Shown: positions 49,988-60,405, counted from the stretch's first letter. The stretch: DNA of 64,000 nucleotides from Sphingobium bisphenolivorans (GCF_000412635.1 NZ_ASTG01000019.1:62001-126000); one strand, 5' to 3'. Translations and numbers: made by a program. The notes: a model not told the origin generated them from the sequence alone.

Positions 49988-52009
49988 ATGATACGCACAT
50001 TTTTAGCGCTCTGCCTTGCCTCGGGCATTACGAGCACGGCCGCCGCGCAGGACGCGCCCGCGCCGTCTGCCGAGGAGGCAGAGGCGAGCGCAAACACGAT
50101 CATCGTGTTCGGTCGGGGCGAAGCGAAGATCGGCCTCGCCCATGCCGCGAGCGAGGGGAGCGTCGGCGGGGCCGATCTGCTCGTCCGCCCGCTGCTGCGC
50201 GTCGCCGAACTGCTGGAGGCGGTGCCGGGCATGATCGCGGCGCAGCATTCGGGCAGCGGCAAGGCCAATCAATATTTCCTGCGCGGCTTCAACCTCGACC
50301 ATGGGTCCGACTTCACCACCTATATCGACGGCGTGCAGATGAACCTGCGCAGCCACGGCCACGGGCAGGGTTATCTCGACCTCAACGGCCTCATCCCCGA
50401 AACCGTCGGGCGGGAGGATTTCCGCAAAGGCCCCTATCGCGCCGACGGCGGCGACTTCGCGCTGGCGGGCGCAGCCTATATGACGACGATCGACGGCTTC
50501 GCGCGCCCTTGGATTGCGGCGGAGGGCGGCTCCTACGACTGGCGCAGGGTCGCGGCGGGCGGCACGCTGCACGGCCTTGGCGCAGGCGACCTGACGCTGG
50601 TGGCGCAGGCCAAGGGCTATGACGGACCCTGGCAGCAGCCTGAGCGGCTACGCCATTATAGCGGCTTTGCCAAATATGCGGTGCCGGCCGGCGAGGGGAA
50701 GCTGGAGGCGACGCTCCACGCCTATCGCGCGACCTGGCGCCCGACCGAGCAGATCCCCGAGCGGGCGATCGGCTCCGCTGCCTGTCCCGACATCTTCTGC
50801 TCGCCCGATCCGACGGCGCGCGGCGCGACCACGCGGATCGTCGGCAATCTGGCGGTGACGCAGCCGACATGGCGCGCCAACGCCTATGTGCAATTTTACG
50901 ACTGGGCGATGTATTCCAACCCGACCTATGCCGACCCCGACGGCAACAGCGCGCAGATCCGCCAGTTCGACCGCCGCTGGATCGCCGGGGTCACGGCCGA
51001 AAAGCGCTGGAGCGTCACGCCGACCCTCACCGCGGCCATCGGCACGGAGAACCGCTACGACCATATCGGCGATGTCGGCGTGTCGCGGACGGCCAACCGC
51101 CAGTTCCTTTTCTCGCTCGGCCGCTATCATGTGGAGGAGGCGTCGGCGGCACTCTATGGCGAGGCGACGTGGCGCCCGCTCGCCGGCCTGCGGCTGACGG
51201 GCGGCCTGCGCGGCGACACTTATCACTATGCCGTCCGCGCGAAGGATGCGGTCAGCGCAGCGCTGGGTACCGGCAGCGGCGACGACGCGATGCTCTCGCC
51301 CAAGGCGTCGATGGCCTATCAGCCGGCACCATGGCTGGAGCTTTACGCCAATTGGGGCCGCGGCTTCCACAGCAACGACGTGCGCGGTGCGGTAAATGTC
51401 GACACGCCCGTCCCCGTGCTGGTACGCGGCACCGGCAAGGAACTGGGTGGCCGGGTCCAGTTCGGCAGCTTCTCGCTCACCGCGACCTATTGGTGGCTGA
51501 ACGTCGGCAGCGAACTGCGCTTCGTGGGGGACAGCAACGCGGTGGAGCCGACCGGCGCCAGCAAGCGGCGCGGCTATGAACTGGTCGCCTTCTGGCGGCC
51601 GCTGCCCTGGCTGGCGCTCGACGGCAACTACACCGCCAGCCATTCGCGCTACGACAATGGCGATCGTATCCCCAACGCCTTCGAGAACGCCGCGTCGGCC
51701 GGAGCGGCCATCATCCTCGACCCGTGGGAGGCGAGCATTCGCCTGCGCCATCTCGGCCCCTATCCGCTGATCGAGGACAACAGCGTCCGCGACAAGGGCA
51801 GCACCGTGGTCAACGCGCGCGCCGCCTGGAAGGGGAAGCGCGTGGAGATTTACGGCGAACTGCTCAACATCTTCAACAGTCGGGACAAGGACATCGCCTA
51901 TCAGTATGAATCATACCTGCCCGCTTTCGACGCCGCCCCGGTGGAGGGCCGCCTCAGCCGCGTGATGGAGCCGCGCACGCTGCGCATCGGGGCAAAGCTC
52001 AACTTCTGA
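49988..52009 (+). CDS. TonB-dependent receptor, cobalamin-riboswitch controlled
   Basis: A 673-residue outer-membrane receptor. A signal peptide (FLALCLASGITSTAAAQD) precedes a plug domain (VAELLEAVPGMIAAQHSG, NQYFLRGFNLDHGSDFTTYIDG) and then a 22-strand-type barrel ending in LRIGAKLNF. The plug has a His-rich segment RSHGHGQGYLDL, which could bind metal. The riboswitch upstream indicates cobalamin or cobalt/precursor uptake; it is shorter in plug detail than BtuB and no BtuFCD genes are near. The 3' end overlaps the convergent DUF2236 gene by 11 bp. Confidence 0.92.
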   Translation: MIRTFLALCLASGITSTAAAQDAPAPSAEEAEASANTIIVFGRGEAKIGLAHAASEGSVGGADLLVRPLLRVAELLEAVPGMIAAQHSGSGKANQYFLRGFNLDHGSDFTTYIDGVQMNLRSHGHGQGYLDLNGLIPETVGREDFRKGPYRADGGDFALAGAAYMTTIDGFARPWIAAEGGSYDWRRVAAGGTLHGLGAGDLTLVAQAKGYDGPWQQPERLRHYSGFAKYAVPAGEGKLEATLHAYRATWRPTEQIPERAIGSAACPDIFCSPDPTARGATTRIVGNLAVTQPTWRANAYVQFYDWAMYSNPTYADPDGNSAQIRQFDRRWIAGVTAEKRWSVTPTLTAAIGTENRYDHIGDVGVSRTANRQFLFSLGRYHVEEASAALYGEATWRPLAGLRLTGGLRGDTYHYAVRAKDAVSAALGTGSGDDAMLSPKASMAYQPAPWLELYANWGRGFHSNDVRGAVNVDTPVPVLVRGTGKELGGRVQFGSFSLTATYWWLNVGSELRFVGDSNAVEPTGASKRRGYELVAFWRPLPWLALDGNYTASHSRYDNGDRIPNAFENAASAGAAIILDPWEASIRLRHLGPYPLIEDNSVRDKGSTVVNARAAWKGKRVEIYGELLNIFNSRDKDIAYQYESYLPAFDAAPVEGRLSRVMEPRTLRIGAKLNF

Positions 52010-52859
52010 CCCCGCCCTCCTGCCGAAAGGCCCAACGCACGGTGTGGGCGAGCGCGAAGGCGCCCGCCCGTGTGACGGGAGCCGAGAAGGGCAGCAGGCT
52101 CAGCCCATGCATCCGTCTCGCCCAGCGTGGCAGCATGGCGACCGAAGCCTGCATCAGCACTTTCTGCACCGGGGCGAGGGCGAGCGAGGGGGCGGGCTGG
52201 TCAAGCACCATGCGCGCCACCTCCCGCGTCCGCTCATCCGCCTTGAGTTCGGGGCGGAAGCGCGTCATCAACCCCTCCGCCTGGGCCCGGCTTTGCGGCA
52301 CAGGATCAGCTCCCAGCGCCCGCGCCACCAGCGCCGCCTGCGCGAAATAGCGATCCTGATCGGCACGCGACATGGCGGGTTCGGCAAAGGCGATCCACGC
52401 GTCGAGGAAACTCACCGCCTCGCACACATGCACCCAGGCGAGCAGCGCGGGATCATTGGCGGCATAGGGCGTGCCATCGCTCAGCGTGCCGCGCACCTGC
52501 TCATGCACTTGCCGGACGCGCGCAATGGCCGCGTCCGCCTCCGCCCGGTCGGCATAGCTGGTGACCGCAATGAAGCGGGCCGTGCGCCGCAGCCGCCCCA
52601 GCATGTCGTCGCGAAAGCGGCTATGCTCCCAAATTCCTGCCAGCGCCGCCGGGTGCAGCATCTGCAGCAGCAGCGCCGACACGCCGCCGATCATCATCGC
52701 CGTGACATCGCCATGGACGCGCCGGATCACCGCGCCGCGCGGATAGAGCGCATTGTCGGACGGCACGACCGGCCGCTCGCCCTTTGTCCGGTCGTTGAAG
52801 ACGCCGCGCACCTGATCGACCAGCAGGCTGCGCGGTATATCGAGGATGGCGGATCGCAT
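51999..52859 (-). CDS. DUF2236 / MpaB-type oxygenase family protein
   Basis: A 286-residue protein of the DUF2236 family (latex-clearing protein/MpaB relatives, some of which are haem-b oxygenases). The family pattern is visible in MMIGGVSALLLQMLHPAALAG, the R-x-x-x-T-x-x-F/I segment RRTARFIAVTSY, and DPALLAWVHVCEAVSFLDA. The conserved histidines of these segments are present. A GTG at 52886 would add nine residues; I prefer the ATG at 52859. It is 49 bp downstream of the Aas gene on the same strand and may be co-transcribed. Its substrate is unknown. Confidence 0.83.
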   Translation of the reverse strand: MRSAILDIPRSLLVDQVRGVFNDRTKGERPVVPSDNALYPRGAVIRRVHGDVTAMMIGGVSALLLQMLHPAALAGIWEHSRFRDDMLGRLRRTARFIAVTSYADRAEADAAIARVRQVHEQVRGTLSDGTPYAANDPALLAWVHVCEAVSFLDAWIAFAEPAMSRADQDRYFAQAALVARALGADPVPQSRAQAEGLMTRFRPELKADERTREVARMVLDQPAPSLALAPVQKVLMQASVAMLPRWARRMHGLSLLPFSAPVTRAGAFALAHTVRWAFRQEGGVRS

Positions 52860-52908
52860 GGCCACGGCTTGGTCCCGGTGGCGCACCGGCTTCGCTTGTC
52901 GAAGCCTG

Positions 52909-55900
52909 TCAGGATGCAGCCAGTTCCGTCATGGACGCATAATCGGTCTTTCCGGTTCCCAGCACCGGCAGCGCTTCGATCACCCTGATCTCGCGCGGGA
53001 TGGAAAGCTCGGTCACGCCATGCGTCTTGCACCAGGCCTGAAGCGCCGCCGCCCCAGCATCGCGGCGGGTCGTGAACAGCACCAGCTGCTCCCCCTTGCG
53101 CGGGTCGGGGCGGGTGACGACGGCATGCTCGGCGTCAGGCCAGAGCGCGGAGGCATAGCCCTCCACTGCAGGCAACGACACCATCTCACCGCCGATCTTG
53201 GCAAAGCGTTTCGCCCGCCCACGAATCGTCACGAACCCGGCGTCATCGATCGTCACGATGTCGCCGGTATCGTGCCAGCCTTCCTCCGGCGGTTGCAGCA
53301 GGCCGGGCGCATCCGCCTTCAGATAGCCGGCCATGATGTTCGGCCCCCGGATCGACAGCCGCCCGCCCTCGCTGATGCCCGGCACATCGTCCAGCCGGGC
53401 CTCGACGCCGGGGAGCAGCCGCCCGACCGAGCCCGCGCGGAAGTGCATCGGCGTGTTGACCGCGATCACCGGTCCCGCCTCGGTCGCGCCATATCCTTCC
53501 AGGATGCGCAGCCCGAACTTCTCGGCATAGGCCTTGCGGGTTTCATCGCGCACCCGCTCGGCGCCGGCGAAGATATAGCGCAGCGAGTAGAAGTCATAGC
53601 CATGCGCCATCCGCGCATAGCCCGACAGGAAAGTGTCGGTGCCGAACAGGATCGTCGCATTGGCGTCATAGGCGAGCGCAGGCACGATCCGATAGTGCAG
53701 CGGGCTGGGGTAAAGCAGCGTCTTCACGCCATGGAAGATCGGCAGCAGCGTGCCGCCGGTCAGGCCGAAGCTATGGAATACCGGCAGCGCGTTCAGCACC
53801 ACGTCGGCGGAGTTGAAGTCGATCCGCGCGGCCAGCTGGCGGCAGTTGGAAAGGAGGTTGCGGTGCGTCAGCACCACGCCCTTGGGCAGCCCCTCCGATC
53901 CGCTGGTGAAGAGGATGACGGCCGGCGCATCGGGTGAAATGCGGAGCCGCCTATGGCTGCGTGCGGCAAAGCGGCTGGCGATCAGCGCGCGCACCTTGGC
54001 GCCGGTGCCGATCGTCGCGCCGACATCCTCCAGCCATAGGATGCGCACGCCCTCCGCTTCCAGTCCGGCAATGATATCGCCGAGCTTGCCTTGCTCGACA
54101 AAGGCGCGCGCCGTGATGATCGTGCGGATTTCTGCCGCGGCGCAGGCAGCCTTCAGATTGACGAGGCCGGCGGTGAAGTTGAGCATCGCCGGCACCCGGC
54201 CGGTCGCTTGCAGCGCGAAGAAGGTCGCGACCACGCCCGCGACATTGGGCAGCAGCACGCCGACCGCCTCGCCCTGCCGCGTCTCGCGGGCCAAGGCGCG
54301 GCCCAGCGCCTGTGAACCGATAATCAATCGCTTATAGCTCATCGGCTCGCGCTTCACATCCTCGACCACCTCGGCGCTGGCCCCATGAATATGCTTCGCC
54401 TCCAGCAGCGCCTCGAACAGCGTCTGATCGGTGTCCGAGGTTGCGAACATCATCTGGCTCATCTCGTCATACAGACGGCGGCCGGCAATGGCGCGGCGGG
54501 CGCGGGCGGTCAGCTCGCCTTCTATGCTGAAGCGGCGGGGCGGCAGGACGGTCAGCCTGATCTTGGGGAAGCGCCGCAGCCGCACCTTGCCGCGCAGGCG
54601 GGAGAAGGGCGTGAACTGTGCGCCGTCGATCCGCACCGGGATGATCGGCGCATCGGCCTTGTCCGCGACCATGCCGGGGCCATCGAACACCTTCATCAGC
54701 GCGCCGGTCACGGTGATGCGGCCCTCGGGGAAGATCACCAGCGTCCGTCCCTCGCGAACCGCCTTAACCATCGCCTTGGCCGACAGCGGGTTGGTGGGAT
54801 CGACGGGGAAGGCATCGAACAGGCCGAGGAAGGGCTTGACCCACCAGGCCCGCGCTATCCGAGTGTGCACGGCGAAAGTCGGCTTGCCCGGCAGGAAAGC
54901 GGCGAGCAGCAGCCCGTCGAGGAACGACACATGGTTCACCACCACGACCGCCGGCTGGCCGGGCCGCGGCATGTTCTCCGCGCCCTCGACCTCGACCCGA
55001 TAGCACAGGCGCAACAATCCGCGCGCCGCCGCCTTGATGACGGTTTCGGGCAAGAGCCAGCAGCTGATGAGCGCAACCACCAGAGTCGCAACGCCCATCA
55101 CGCCGATGACGCCCGGCACGCTCTCGCCGCGCGCCAGCATGGCGGTGACGATCGCGACGACGGCGACCGTGACCGCCGCATTGACGATATTGTTGGCGGC
55201 GATGGTGCGCGACCGCTCCTCGCGCGGGCTGTGAGTCTGCAGGATGGCGTAGAGCGGCACGATGAACATGCCGCCGGCAAAGGCGATGCCGACCAGATCG
55301 GCGATGATGCGCCAGCTGCCCGCCGAACCGACGAACTCCGCGATGCCCGCGCCCTGATGCGCCGGGACGTAAGCGCTGGTCGAAAGCCACAGGTCGATCA
55401 TGCAGCCCGCCAGCACCAGCGCGGAGCCGGGCACGAACCGCGCCGAGACTTCGCCGCCCAGCAGCCGGTTGACCAGCATCGACCCGCCCGCGACGCTGAG
55501 CGAAAAGATCAGCAGGAAGAAGGTCGCGACCTCCTGCCGCGCCTTCAGTACGCCGCTCACCAGCGGCGCGAATTCCGCGAGCAGCACCGCGCCGACAGCG
55601 AAGAACCAGCTGATCCCCAGGATCGAGAGCCACACGCCCCGGCCATGGCGGGCGGCCTTCAGGATGTGCCATGTGCTTTTGAAGATGTTGCGCTCGATCC
55701 GCAGGCCCGGAACCACGGTGGGCGCGGGCGGCACGGCAAGGCTGACGAGGAAGCCGAGGCTGGCGAGGCACACCGCGACGACGCCGGCTTCCCATGGCGG
55801 GATGACGCCCGCCAGCAACTGGCCCGAAAGGATCGCGAGAAAGGTGCCCGCCTCGATCAGGCCGGTGCCGCCCATGATCTCATGCGCGCCCAGATGCTGG

Positions 55901-56304
55901 GGCAGGATCGAGAATTTGACCGGGCCGAAAATGGTCGAATGCAGCCCCATCAGGAACAGGCAGGACAGCAGCAGCGGCACCGATTGCAGGTAGAAGCCGG
56001 TGACGGCGAGGCTCATGATCACGACTTCCGCCGCCTTCACCGCGCGCACCAGCTTCGCCTTGTCCCACGCGTCGGCCAGCTGTCCGGCGAGCGCGGAGAA
56101 GAGGAAATAGGGCAGGATGAAAAGGCCCGTCGCGATCGTCGCCAGCAGTTCCGCCTTGCCGGGCTCAGCCCGGTAGAGGCCGAAATTGGCGAGGAAGAGC
56201 AGCGCGAACTTCAGCAGATTGTCGTTGAACGCGCCCAGGAACTGCACGACGAACAATGGCGCGAAACGGCGTTTTCCCAGCAATGACAGATCTGGTGCGG
56301 ACAT
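52909..56304 (-). CDS. aas: Acyl-[ACP]-phospholipid acyltransferase/acyl-ACP synthetase with LplT-type transporter domain (Aas-like)
   Basis: A 1131-residue three-part inner-membrane protein. Residues about 1-400 are an MFS-type lysophospholipid flippase (FLGAFNDNLLKFALLFLAN). A PlsC acyltransferase follows with NHVSFLD and FPEGRI. The C-terminal half is an AMP-forming acyl-ACP synthetase with LFTSGSEGLPKGVVLTHRN and YGATEAGP. Together they import lysophospholipid, activate a fatty acid and re-acylate it. The ATG at 56304 has AGGGGG upstream; the frame opens at 56328. It diverges from a TetR gene over a palindromic site, which implies local repression. Confidence 0.93.
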   Translation of the reverse strand: MSAPDLSLLGKRRFAPLFVVQFLGAFNDNLLKFALLFLANFGLYRAEPGKAELLATIATGLFILPYFLFSALAGQLADAWDKAKLVRAVKAAEVVIMSLAVTGFYLQSVPLLLSCLFLMGLHSTIFGPVKFSILPQHLGAHEIMGGTGLIEAGTFLAILSGQLLAGVIPPWEAGVVAVCLASLGFLVSLAVPPAPTVVPGLRIERNIFKSTWHILKAARHGRGVWLSILGISWFFAVGAVLLAEFAPLVSGVLKARQEVATFFLLIFSLSVAGGSMLVNRLLGGEVSARFVPGSALVLAGCMIDLWLSTSAYVPAHQGAGIAEFVGSAGSWRIIADLVGIAFAGGMFIVPLYAILQTHSPREERSRTIAANNIVNAAVTVAVVAIVTAMLARGESVPGVIGVMGVATLVVALISCWLLPETVIKAAARGLLRLCYRVEVEGAENMPRPGQPAVVVVNHVSFLDGLLLAAFLPGKPTFAVHTRIARAWWVKPFLGLFDAFPVDPTNPLSAKAMVKAVREGRTLVIFPEGRITVTGALMKVFDGPGMVADKADAPIIPVRIDGAQFTPFSRLRGKVRLRRFPKIRLTVLPPRRFSIEGELTARARRAIAGRRLYDEMSQMMFATSDTDQTLFEALLEAKHIHGASAEVVEDVKREPMSYKRLIIGSQALGRALARETRQGEAVGVLLPNVAGVVATFFALQATGRVPAMLNFTAGLVNLKAACAAAEIRTIITARAFVEQGKLGDIIAGLEAEGVRILWLEDVGATIGTGAKVRALIASRFAARSHRRLRISPDAPAVILFTSGSEGLPKGVVLTHRNLLSNCRQLAARIDFNSADVVLNALPVFHSFGLTGGTLLPIFHGVKTLLYPSPLHYRIVPALAYDANATILFGTDTFLSGYARMAHGYDFYSLRYIFAGAERVRDETRKAYAEKFGLRILEGYGATEAGPVIAVNTPMHFRAGSVGRLLPGVEARLDDVPGISEGGRLSIRGPNIMAGYLKADAPGLLQPPEEGWHDTGDIVTIDDAGFVTIRGRAKRFAKIGGEMVSLPAVEGYASALWPDAEHAVVTRPDPRKGEQLVLFTTRRDAGAAALQAWCKTHGVTELSIPREIRVIEALPVLGTGKTDYASMTELAAS

Positions 56305-56374
56305 GCTTACCCCCTGATGGGCTGTCACCCTTATGCGCCAAAAGTCGACGACATGTTAATGCCTCTAGCATAAA

Positions 56375-56391
56375 TTGAGCACTGTTCAATA
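56375..56391. promoter_or_regulatory. Palindromic TetR operator candidate
   Basis: ATTGAGCACTGTTCAAT is a 17-bp near-perfect palindrome (one mismatched pair plus the centre) in the AT-rich gap between the aas start and the divergent TetR gene. It is the only clear palindrome there and is the expected size for a TetR dimer. Confidence 0.65.
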
Positions 56392-56433
56392 AAAGAATTG
56401 GACGATGATCATTTCCTTCTCTAGCAATCACTC

Positions 56434-57033
56434 ATGGGACGCCGATCCGATCATAGCAGGAAAGAGCTGGAGGCGCTGATCCTCGTCGAAGGGCATCGCC
56501 ATATGGCGGAAGTCGGCTTCGCCCGCTTTTCCGCGCGAGAGGTGGCGAAGCGGGTCGGCTATGTCGTGGGAACGCTCTACAATGTGTTCGGGAGCTATGA
56601 CCGGCTGATCGCCGCGATCAACACGCAGACATTCGACCTCTGGACGGAATGGCTGGAGGAGCGGCTGGCGTCCGATCCGCCTGACCGGATCGCTGCGCTG
56701 GTGGCCGGCTATTTCAGCTTTGCGCAGGCCCATGCGAATCTCTGGATGGCGATTTACGACCATCGCATGGTCGAGGACATGCCGATCCCCGACGAGATGG
56801 CGGAGCGGCGCGGCATGCTGACGGAGGTGGTCGTGCGCGAGGTCGCCGCCGTCCTGCCGCAAGAGGCACAGCCGCTCGCACCGCGCCTCGCCCGCTCGCT
56901 CGTCGCGACCGTTCATGGTCATTGCACCTTCGCGCTCAACGGCAGCTTCGCCTTACTGGGCGAGACGGACCCGCTGGCGATGGCGACTGCGCGGGTCAAG
57001 GAGTCGCTGGCGGCGGCGGGAGCGCGTTTCTAA
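56434..57033 (+). CDS. TetR/AcrR family regulator
   Basis: A 199-residue regulator. Residues about 10-55 are the TetR helix-turn-helix (FSAREVAKRVGYVVGTLYNVFGSYDRLI). The C-terminal ligand domain resembles the WHG type (HANLWMAIYDHRM). It is divergent from aas, with 129 bp between starts and a palindrome in between, so it probably controls its own gene and aas, perhaps in response to a fatty acid or acyl-CoA. Ligand unknown. Confidence 0.9.
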   Translation: MGRRSDHSRKELEALILVEGHRHMAEVGFARFSAREVAKRVGYVVGTLYNVFGSYDRLIAAINTQTFDLWTEWLEERLASDPPDRIAALVAGYFSFAQAHANLWMAIYDHRMVEDMPIPDEMAERRGMLTEVVVREVAAVLPQEAQPLAPRLARSLVATVHGHCTFALNGSFALLGETDPLAMATARVKESLAAAGARF

Positions 57034-57104
57034 GCCGGGAAAAGAACCAAACCCCGCCTCGTCTGTTCATGCCGCTATGGTTAACGGACAGGAAGGGTGG
57101 CGCG

Positions 57105-57281
57105 ATGAACCATGACAGCGATGACGCCGCGTCGGAACGGGCGGAGCTGCATTTCCTCGCCGCTTTGGTCGATGAACTGATGCGCAAGCTGCATATGGCG
57201 GGCGTGCTGAATCAGGCGCAGCTAAACGAGATCGAGGACGCGGTGGCCAAGCGCGTCGGCAATGTGCCGCGGGCTTGGTGA
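57105..57281 (+). CDS. Small helical protein, 58 aa
   Basis: A short protein (MNHDSDDAASE start) with one amphipathic Leu-rich helix and a hydrophilic tail; no known domain. A good site GGAAGGG precedes the ATG at 57105; the in-frame region upstream is not needed. It starts 71 bp after the TetR stop on the same strand. A weak AGAAC-N16-TGTT lies upstream. It is similar in type to the 68-residue gene at 4208-4414. Confidence 0.6.
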   Translation: MNHDSDDAASERAELHFLAALVDELMRKLHMAGVLNQAQLNEIEDAVAKRVGNVPRAW

Positions 57282-57379
57282 AAGCCGCCTCTCGCTCCCG
57301 TCCGAGCGCGGCGGACGGCCACCCCTTCAGTTGAGAGAGGGCTTCGAGAGACCCGGCGCGGCGGTTGTAATGGGAGGCC

Positions 57380-59233
57380 TCAATCCTTCTCGACCTGGCT
57401 CACGTCACGCACCGCGCCCTTGGCGGCGTTGGTGGTGAGCGCTGCATAGGCCCGCAGCGCCGGGGAGACGTTGCGCTTCCGGCCGAAGGGCTTCCACGCC
57501 TTGGCGCCGCGTGCTTCCATCTCCGCCTTGCGCTCGGCCAGCACCGCATCGTCCACAGCTAGCTCGATCTTGCGGTTCGGAATGTCGATCAGGATCGGGT
57601 CGCCGGTCACGACCAGCGCGATCAGTCCCCCTTCCGCCGCTTCGGGCGAGACATGGCCGATCGACAAGCCCGACGTGCCGCCGGAAAAACGCCCGTCCGT
57701 GATCAGCGCGCATGCCTTGCCGAGGCCCTTCGACTTCAAATAGCTGGTCGGATAGAGCATTTCCTGCATGCCCGGCCCGCCCTTTGGCCCTTCATAGCGG
57801 ATGACAACGACGTCGCCCGCCTTCACCTCATTGCCGAGGATGCCCGCGACCGCCGCGTCCTGGCTTTCGTAAACCCGCGCCGTGCCGTGGAAGGTCAGGA
57901 TGGACTCATCAACGCCCGCCGTCTTCACGATGCAGCCTTCGGGCGCGATATTGCCGAAAAGCACGGCAAGCCCGCCATCCTTGGAGAAGGGATGTTCGGC
58001 GCTGCGGATGACGCCGCTAGTCCGATCGGTGTCGAGTTCTTTCCAGCGATTCGACTGGCTGAACGCCACGGTCGTGCGGACGCCGCCCGGCGCGGCCTTG
58101 AAGAAGTCCTGCACCGCCGCGCTGTTGGTGCGGCTGATGTCCCAGCGGTTGAGCGCCTCGCCCATCGTCGCGCTGTGGACGGTGGGCAGGCTGTTGTTGA
58201 TCAGGCCCGCGCGGTCGAGCTGGCCCAGGATCGCCATGATCCCGCCGGCGCGATGGACGTCCTCCATATGCACGTCCTGCTTGGCGGGGGCGACCTTGCA
58301 GAGGCACGGAACGCGGCGCGACAGCCGGTCGATGTCGGCCATGGTGAAGTCGACGCCGCCCTCATAGGCGGCGGCAAGCAGGTGCAGCACCGTGTTGGTC
58401 GAGCCGCCCATGGCGATGTCGAGGCTCATGGCATTTTCGAACGCCGCGAAACTGGCGATGGAGCGGGGCAGGACGGTGGCGTCCTCCTGCTCATACCAGC
58501 GCTTGGCGAGATCGACGATGGTGCGGCCGGCCTCCAGGAACAGCTTTTCACGGTCGGCATGGGTGGCGAGGGTCGAGCCGTTGCCCGGCAGCGACAGGCC
58601 CAGCGCCTCGGTCAGGCAGTTCATCGAGTTCGCCGTGAACATGCCCGAGCAGCTGCCGCAGGTGGGGCAGGCCGACCGCTCGATGACCTTCACTTCCTCG
58701 TCGGTATAGCTTTCGTCGGCGGCGGCGACCATGGCGTCTACCAGATCGAGCGCGATCGTCTGGCCATGAATGTCCGCCTTGCCCGCTTCCATCGGCCCGC
58801 CGGAAACGAAGATCGCCGGGATGTTGAGGCGCATGGCAGCCATCAGCATGCCGGGGGTGATCTTGTCGCAATTCGAAATGCACACCATCGCGTCGGCGGT
58901 GTGGGCGTTGACCATATATTCGACGCTGTCGGCGATCAGGTCGCGGCTCGGCAGCGAATAGAGCATGCCGTCATGACCCATGGCGATGCCGTCATCGACC
59001 GCGATGGTGTTGAATTCCTTGGCGACGCCGCCCGCCGCCTCGATTTCCCGCGCGACGAGCTGGCCGAGGTCCTTCAGATGGACGTGGCCCGGCACGAATT
59101 GGGTGAAGCTGTTGACGACGGCGATGATCGGCTTGCCGAAATCCTCGTCCTTCATGCCGGTGGCGCGCCACAGGCCACGGGCGCCGGCCATGTTGCGGCC
59201 ATGGGTGCTGGTGCGTGAACGATAATGCGGCAT
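57380..59233 (-). CDS. ilvD: Dihydroxy-acid dehydratase
   Basis: A 617-residue enzyme of branched-chain amino acid synthesis, converting 2,3-dihydroxy-3-methyl acids to 2-keto acids. Iron-sulfur and active-site motifs are CDKITPGM and [15 protein letters not shown], and the C-terminal [19 protein letters not shown] is the family signature. The full length is normal. The ATG at 59233 has AAGGAAGAG before it. No leader peptide or attenuator was found upstream, and no other ilv gene is in the window. Confidence 0.97.
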   Translation of the reverse strand: MPHYRSRTSTHGRNMAGARGLWRATGMKDEDFGKPIIAVVNSFTQFVPGHVHLKDLGQLVAREIEAAGGVAKEFNTIAVDDGIAMGHDGMLYSLPSRDLIADSVEYMVNAHTADAMVCISNCDKITPGMLMAAMRLNIPAIFVSGGPMEAGKADIHGQTIALDLVDAMVAAADESYTDEEVKVIERSACPTCGSCSGMFTANSMNCLTEALGLSLPGNGSTLATHADREKLFLEAGRTIVDLAKRWYEQEDATVLPRSIASFAAFENAMSLDIAMGGSTNTVLHLLAAAYEGGVDFTMADIDRLSRRVPCLCKVAPAKQDVHMEDVHRAGGIMAILGQLDRAGLINNSLPTVHSATMGEALNRWDISRTNSAAVQDFFKAAPGGVRTTVAFSQSNRWKELDTDRTSGVIRSAEHPFSKDGGLAVLFGNIAPEGCIVKTAGVDESILTFHGTARVYESQDAAVAGILGNEVKAGDVVVIRYEGPKGGPGMQEMLYPTSYLKSKGLGKACALITDGRFSGGTSGLSIGHVSPEAAEGGLIALVVTGDPILIDIPNRKIELAVDDAVLAERKAEMEARGAKAWKPFGRKRNVSPALRAYAALTTNAAKGAVRDVSQVEKD

Positions 59234-59348
59234 GCTTCTCTTCCTTGGATTCTTCGCGGCGGCCCTTACGCTGTTCTGCCTCTATTGGGAATAGAGTGCG
59301 CGGGACCGCCTCTGCCGAAGATAGGAAGGAAAGGCTTTCAAACCAGCC

Positions 59349-60146
59349 TTATCGCACCACCGCGCGTGTATATAAATGCCAGGTCGCATAGCCGAGCACC
59401 GGCAATACCACCGCAAGGCCCACCAGCGCTGGCAGCGCGCCGATGAACAGCATCGCCACGACGATCAGGCCCCAGGCTGCGACCGTCACCGGATTATGCC
59501 AGGCCACGCGCATCGAGGTGCGGAGCGCCAGGCCCCAGCTGACCGGTTTGTCCACCGCCATAGGGAAGGACACCACGCTCGCGGCCAATGTCAGCAGTGC
59601 GAAGCCGAATCCGACCAGATTGCCGAGTATGATCATCTGCCAGCCCTGCTCCGTGCCGAAGGTCGCGGACAGGAAGGCGCCAACCGAAGCCGTCGATCCC
59701 GGCACATTCTCCAGCGTGATATGATAGATGAACCAGGCCGCCGCCATCCACGCCATGAACAGCAGGGCGACGACGCAGGTGAGGTCGAACAGCGCCGATC
59801 CTCCCGGCGTGCGGATCACGTCAAGAAAATGCCGCCAGCGTGCGTCCAGGCCGTTTTCACGCCGCCGCGCCAGTTCATAAAAGCCGCTCGCGAAGGCCGG
59901 CCCCAGCAGGATCGCGCCAGCAACCAGCGGGAAGATCAGCGGCAGGATCGACATCTGGCTGGCCGACATGATCGCCAGCGCCACGATCACCGGATAGATG
60001 AACCCCAGAAAGACGAGATCGCCCCTTTTTGCCAGGAAGTCGTCCCAGCCCTGTCGCAGGGCGATGCGCACATCATCGAAACCGATCGTACGAATGGAAA
60101 TATCTTCCCCGGCAGGCGCCGCACGGGAGGGATGAGCAATTGCCAT
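59349..60146 (-). CDS. DUF2189 multi-pass membrane protein
   Basis: A 265-residue protein with about six hydrophobic helices (LVFLGFIYPVIVALAIM, LPLIFPLVAGAILLGPAF, VALLFMAWMAAAWFI, MIILGNLVGFGFALLTLAASVV, and two near the C-terminus) and the DUF2189 segment GPAFASGFYELARRRENG. The ATG at 60146 follows AGGAGAG at good spacing; the frame open to 60260 is not needed. Role unknown; family members are often near respiratory genes, but here the neighbours are ilvD and a HAD phosphatase. Confidence 0.85.
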   Translation of the reverse strand: MAIAHPSRAAPAGEDISIRTIGFDDVRIALRQGWDDFLAKRGDLVFLGFIYPVIVALAIMSASQMSILPLIFPLVAGAILLGPAFASGFYELARRRENGLDARWRHFLDVIRTPGGSALFDLTCVVALLFMAWMAAAWFIYHITLENVPGSTASVGAFLSATFGTEQGWQMIILGNLVGFGFALLTLAASVVSFPMAVDKPVSWGLALRTSMRVAWHNPVTVAAWGLIVVAMLFIGALPALVGLAVVLPVLGYATWHLYTRAVVR

Positions 60147-60405
60147 GGTTCGCTCTCCTGGCAGGACGCCATGGCACGCTTTTCTTCTGTCCTCTGTCGG
60201 GACATGCCCGTCGAAATCGCAACGCGTACAGCCGCGGTGCGGGCGGGCATCTCTCGGCATGAGGGAAGCGCCTCATGGCCAATGGCGCGCATCCTACACC
60301 CGGATTGGGGCCCAAGCCAGCACCCTTTTTAACCCATGTGCATCTGTGCCTGCCGCGAATGCAATCGCCAAAGCGGTGCACAATACCCACATGGAAGGCA
60401 TGAGA

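Noticed and set aside
54385..56286. 633-codon plus-strand frame opposite aas
   Set aside because: His/Gln/Asp/Arg-rich without motifs, fully inside the Aas gene.
57653..59218. 521-codon plus-strand frame opposite ilvD
   Set aside because: Shadow of a clear ilvD gene; no ribosome site or domain.
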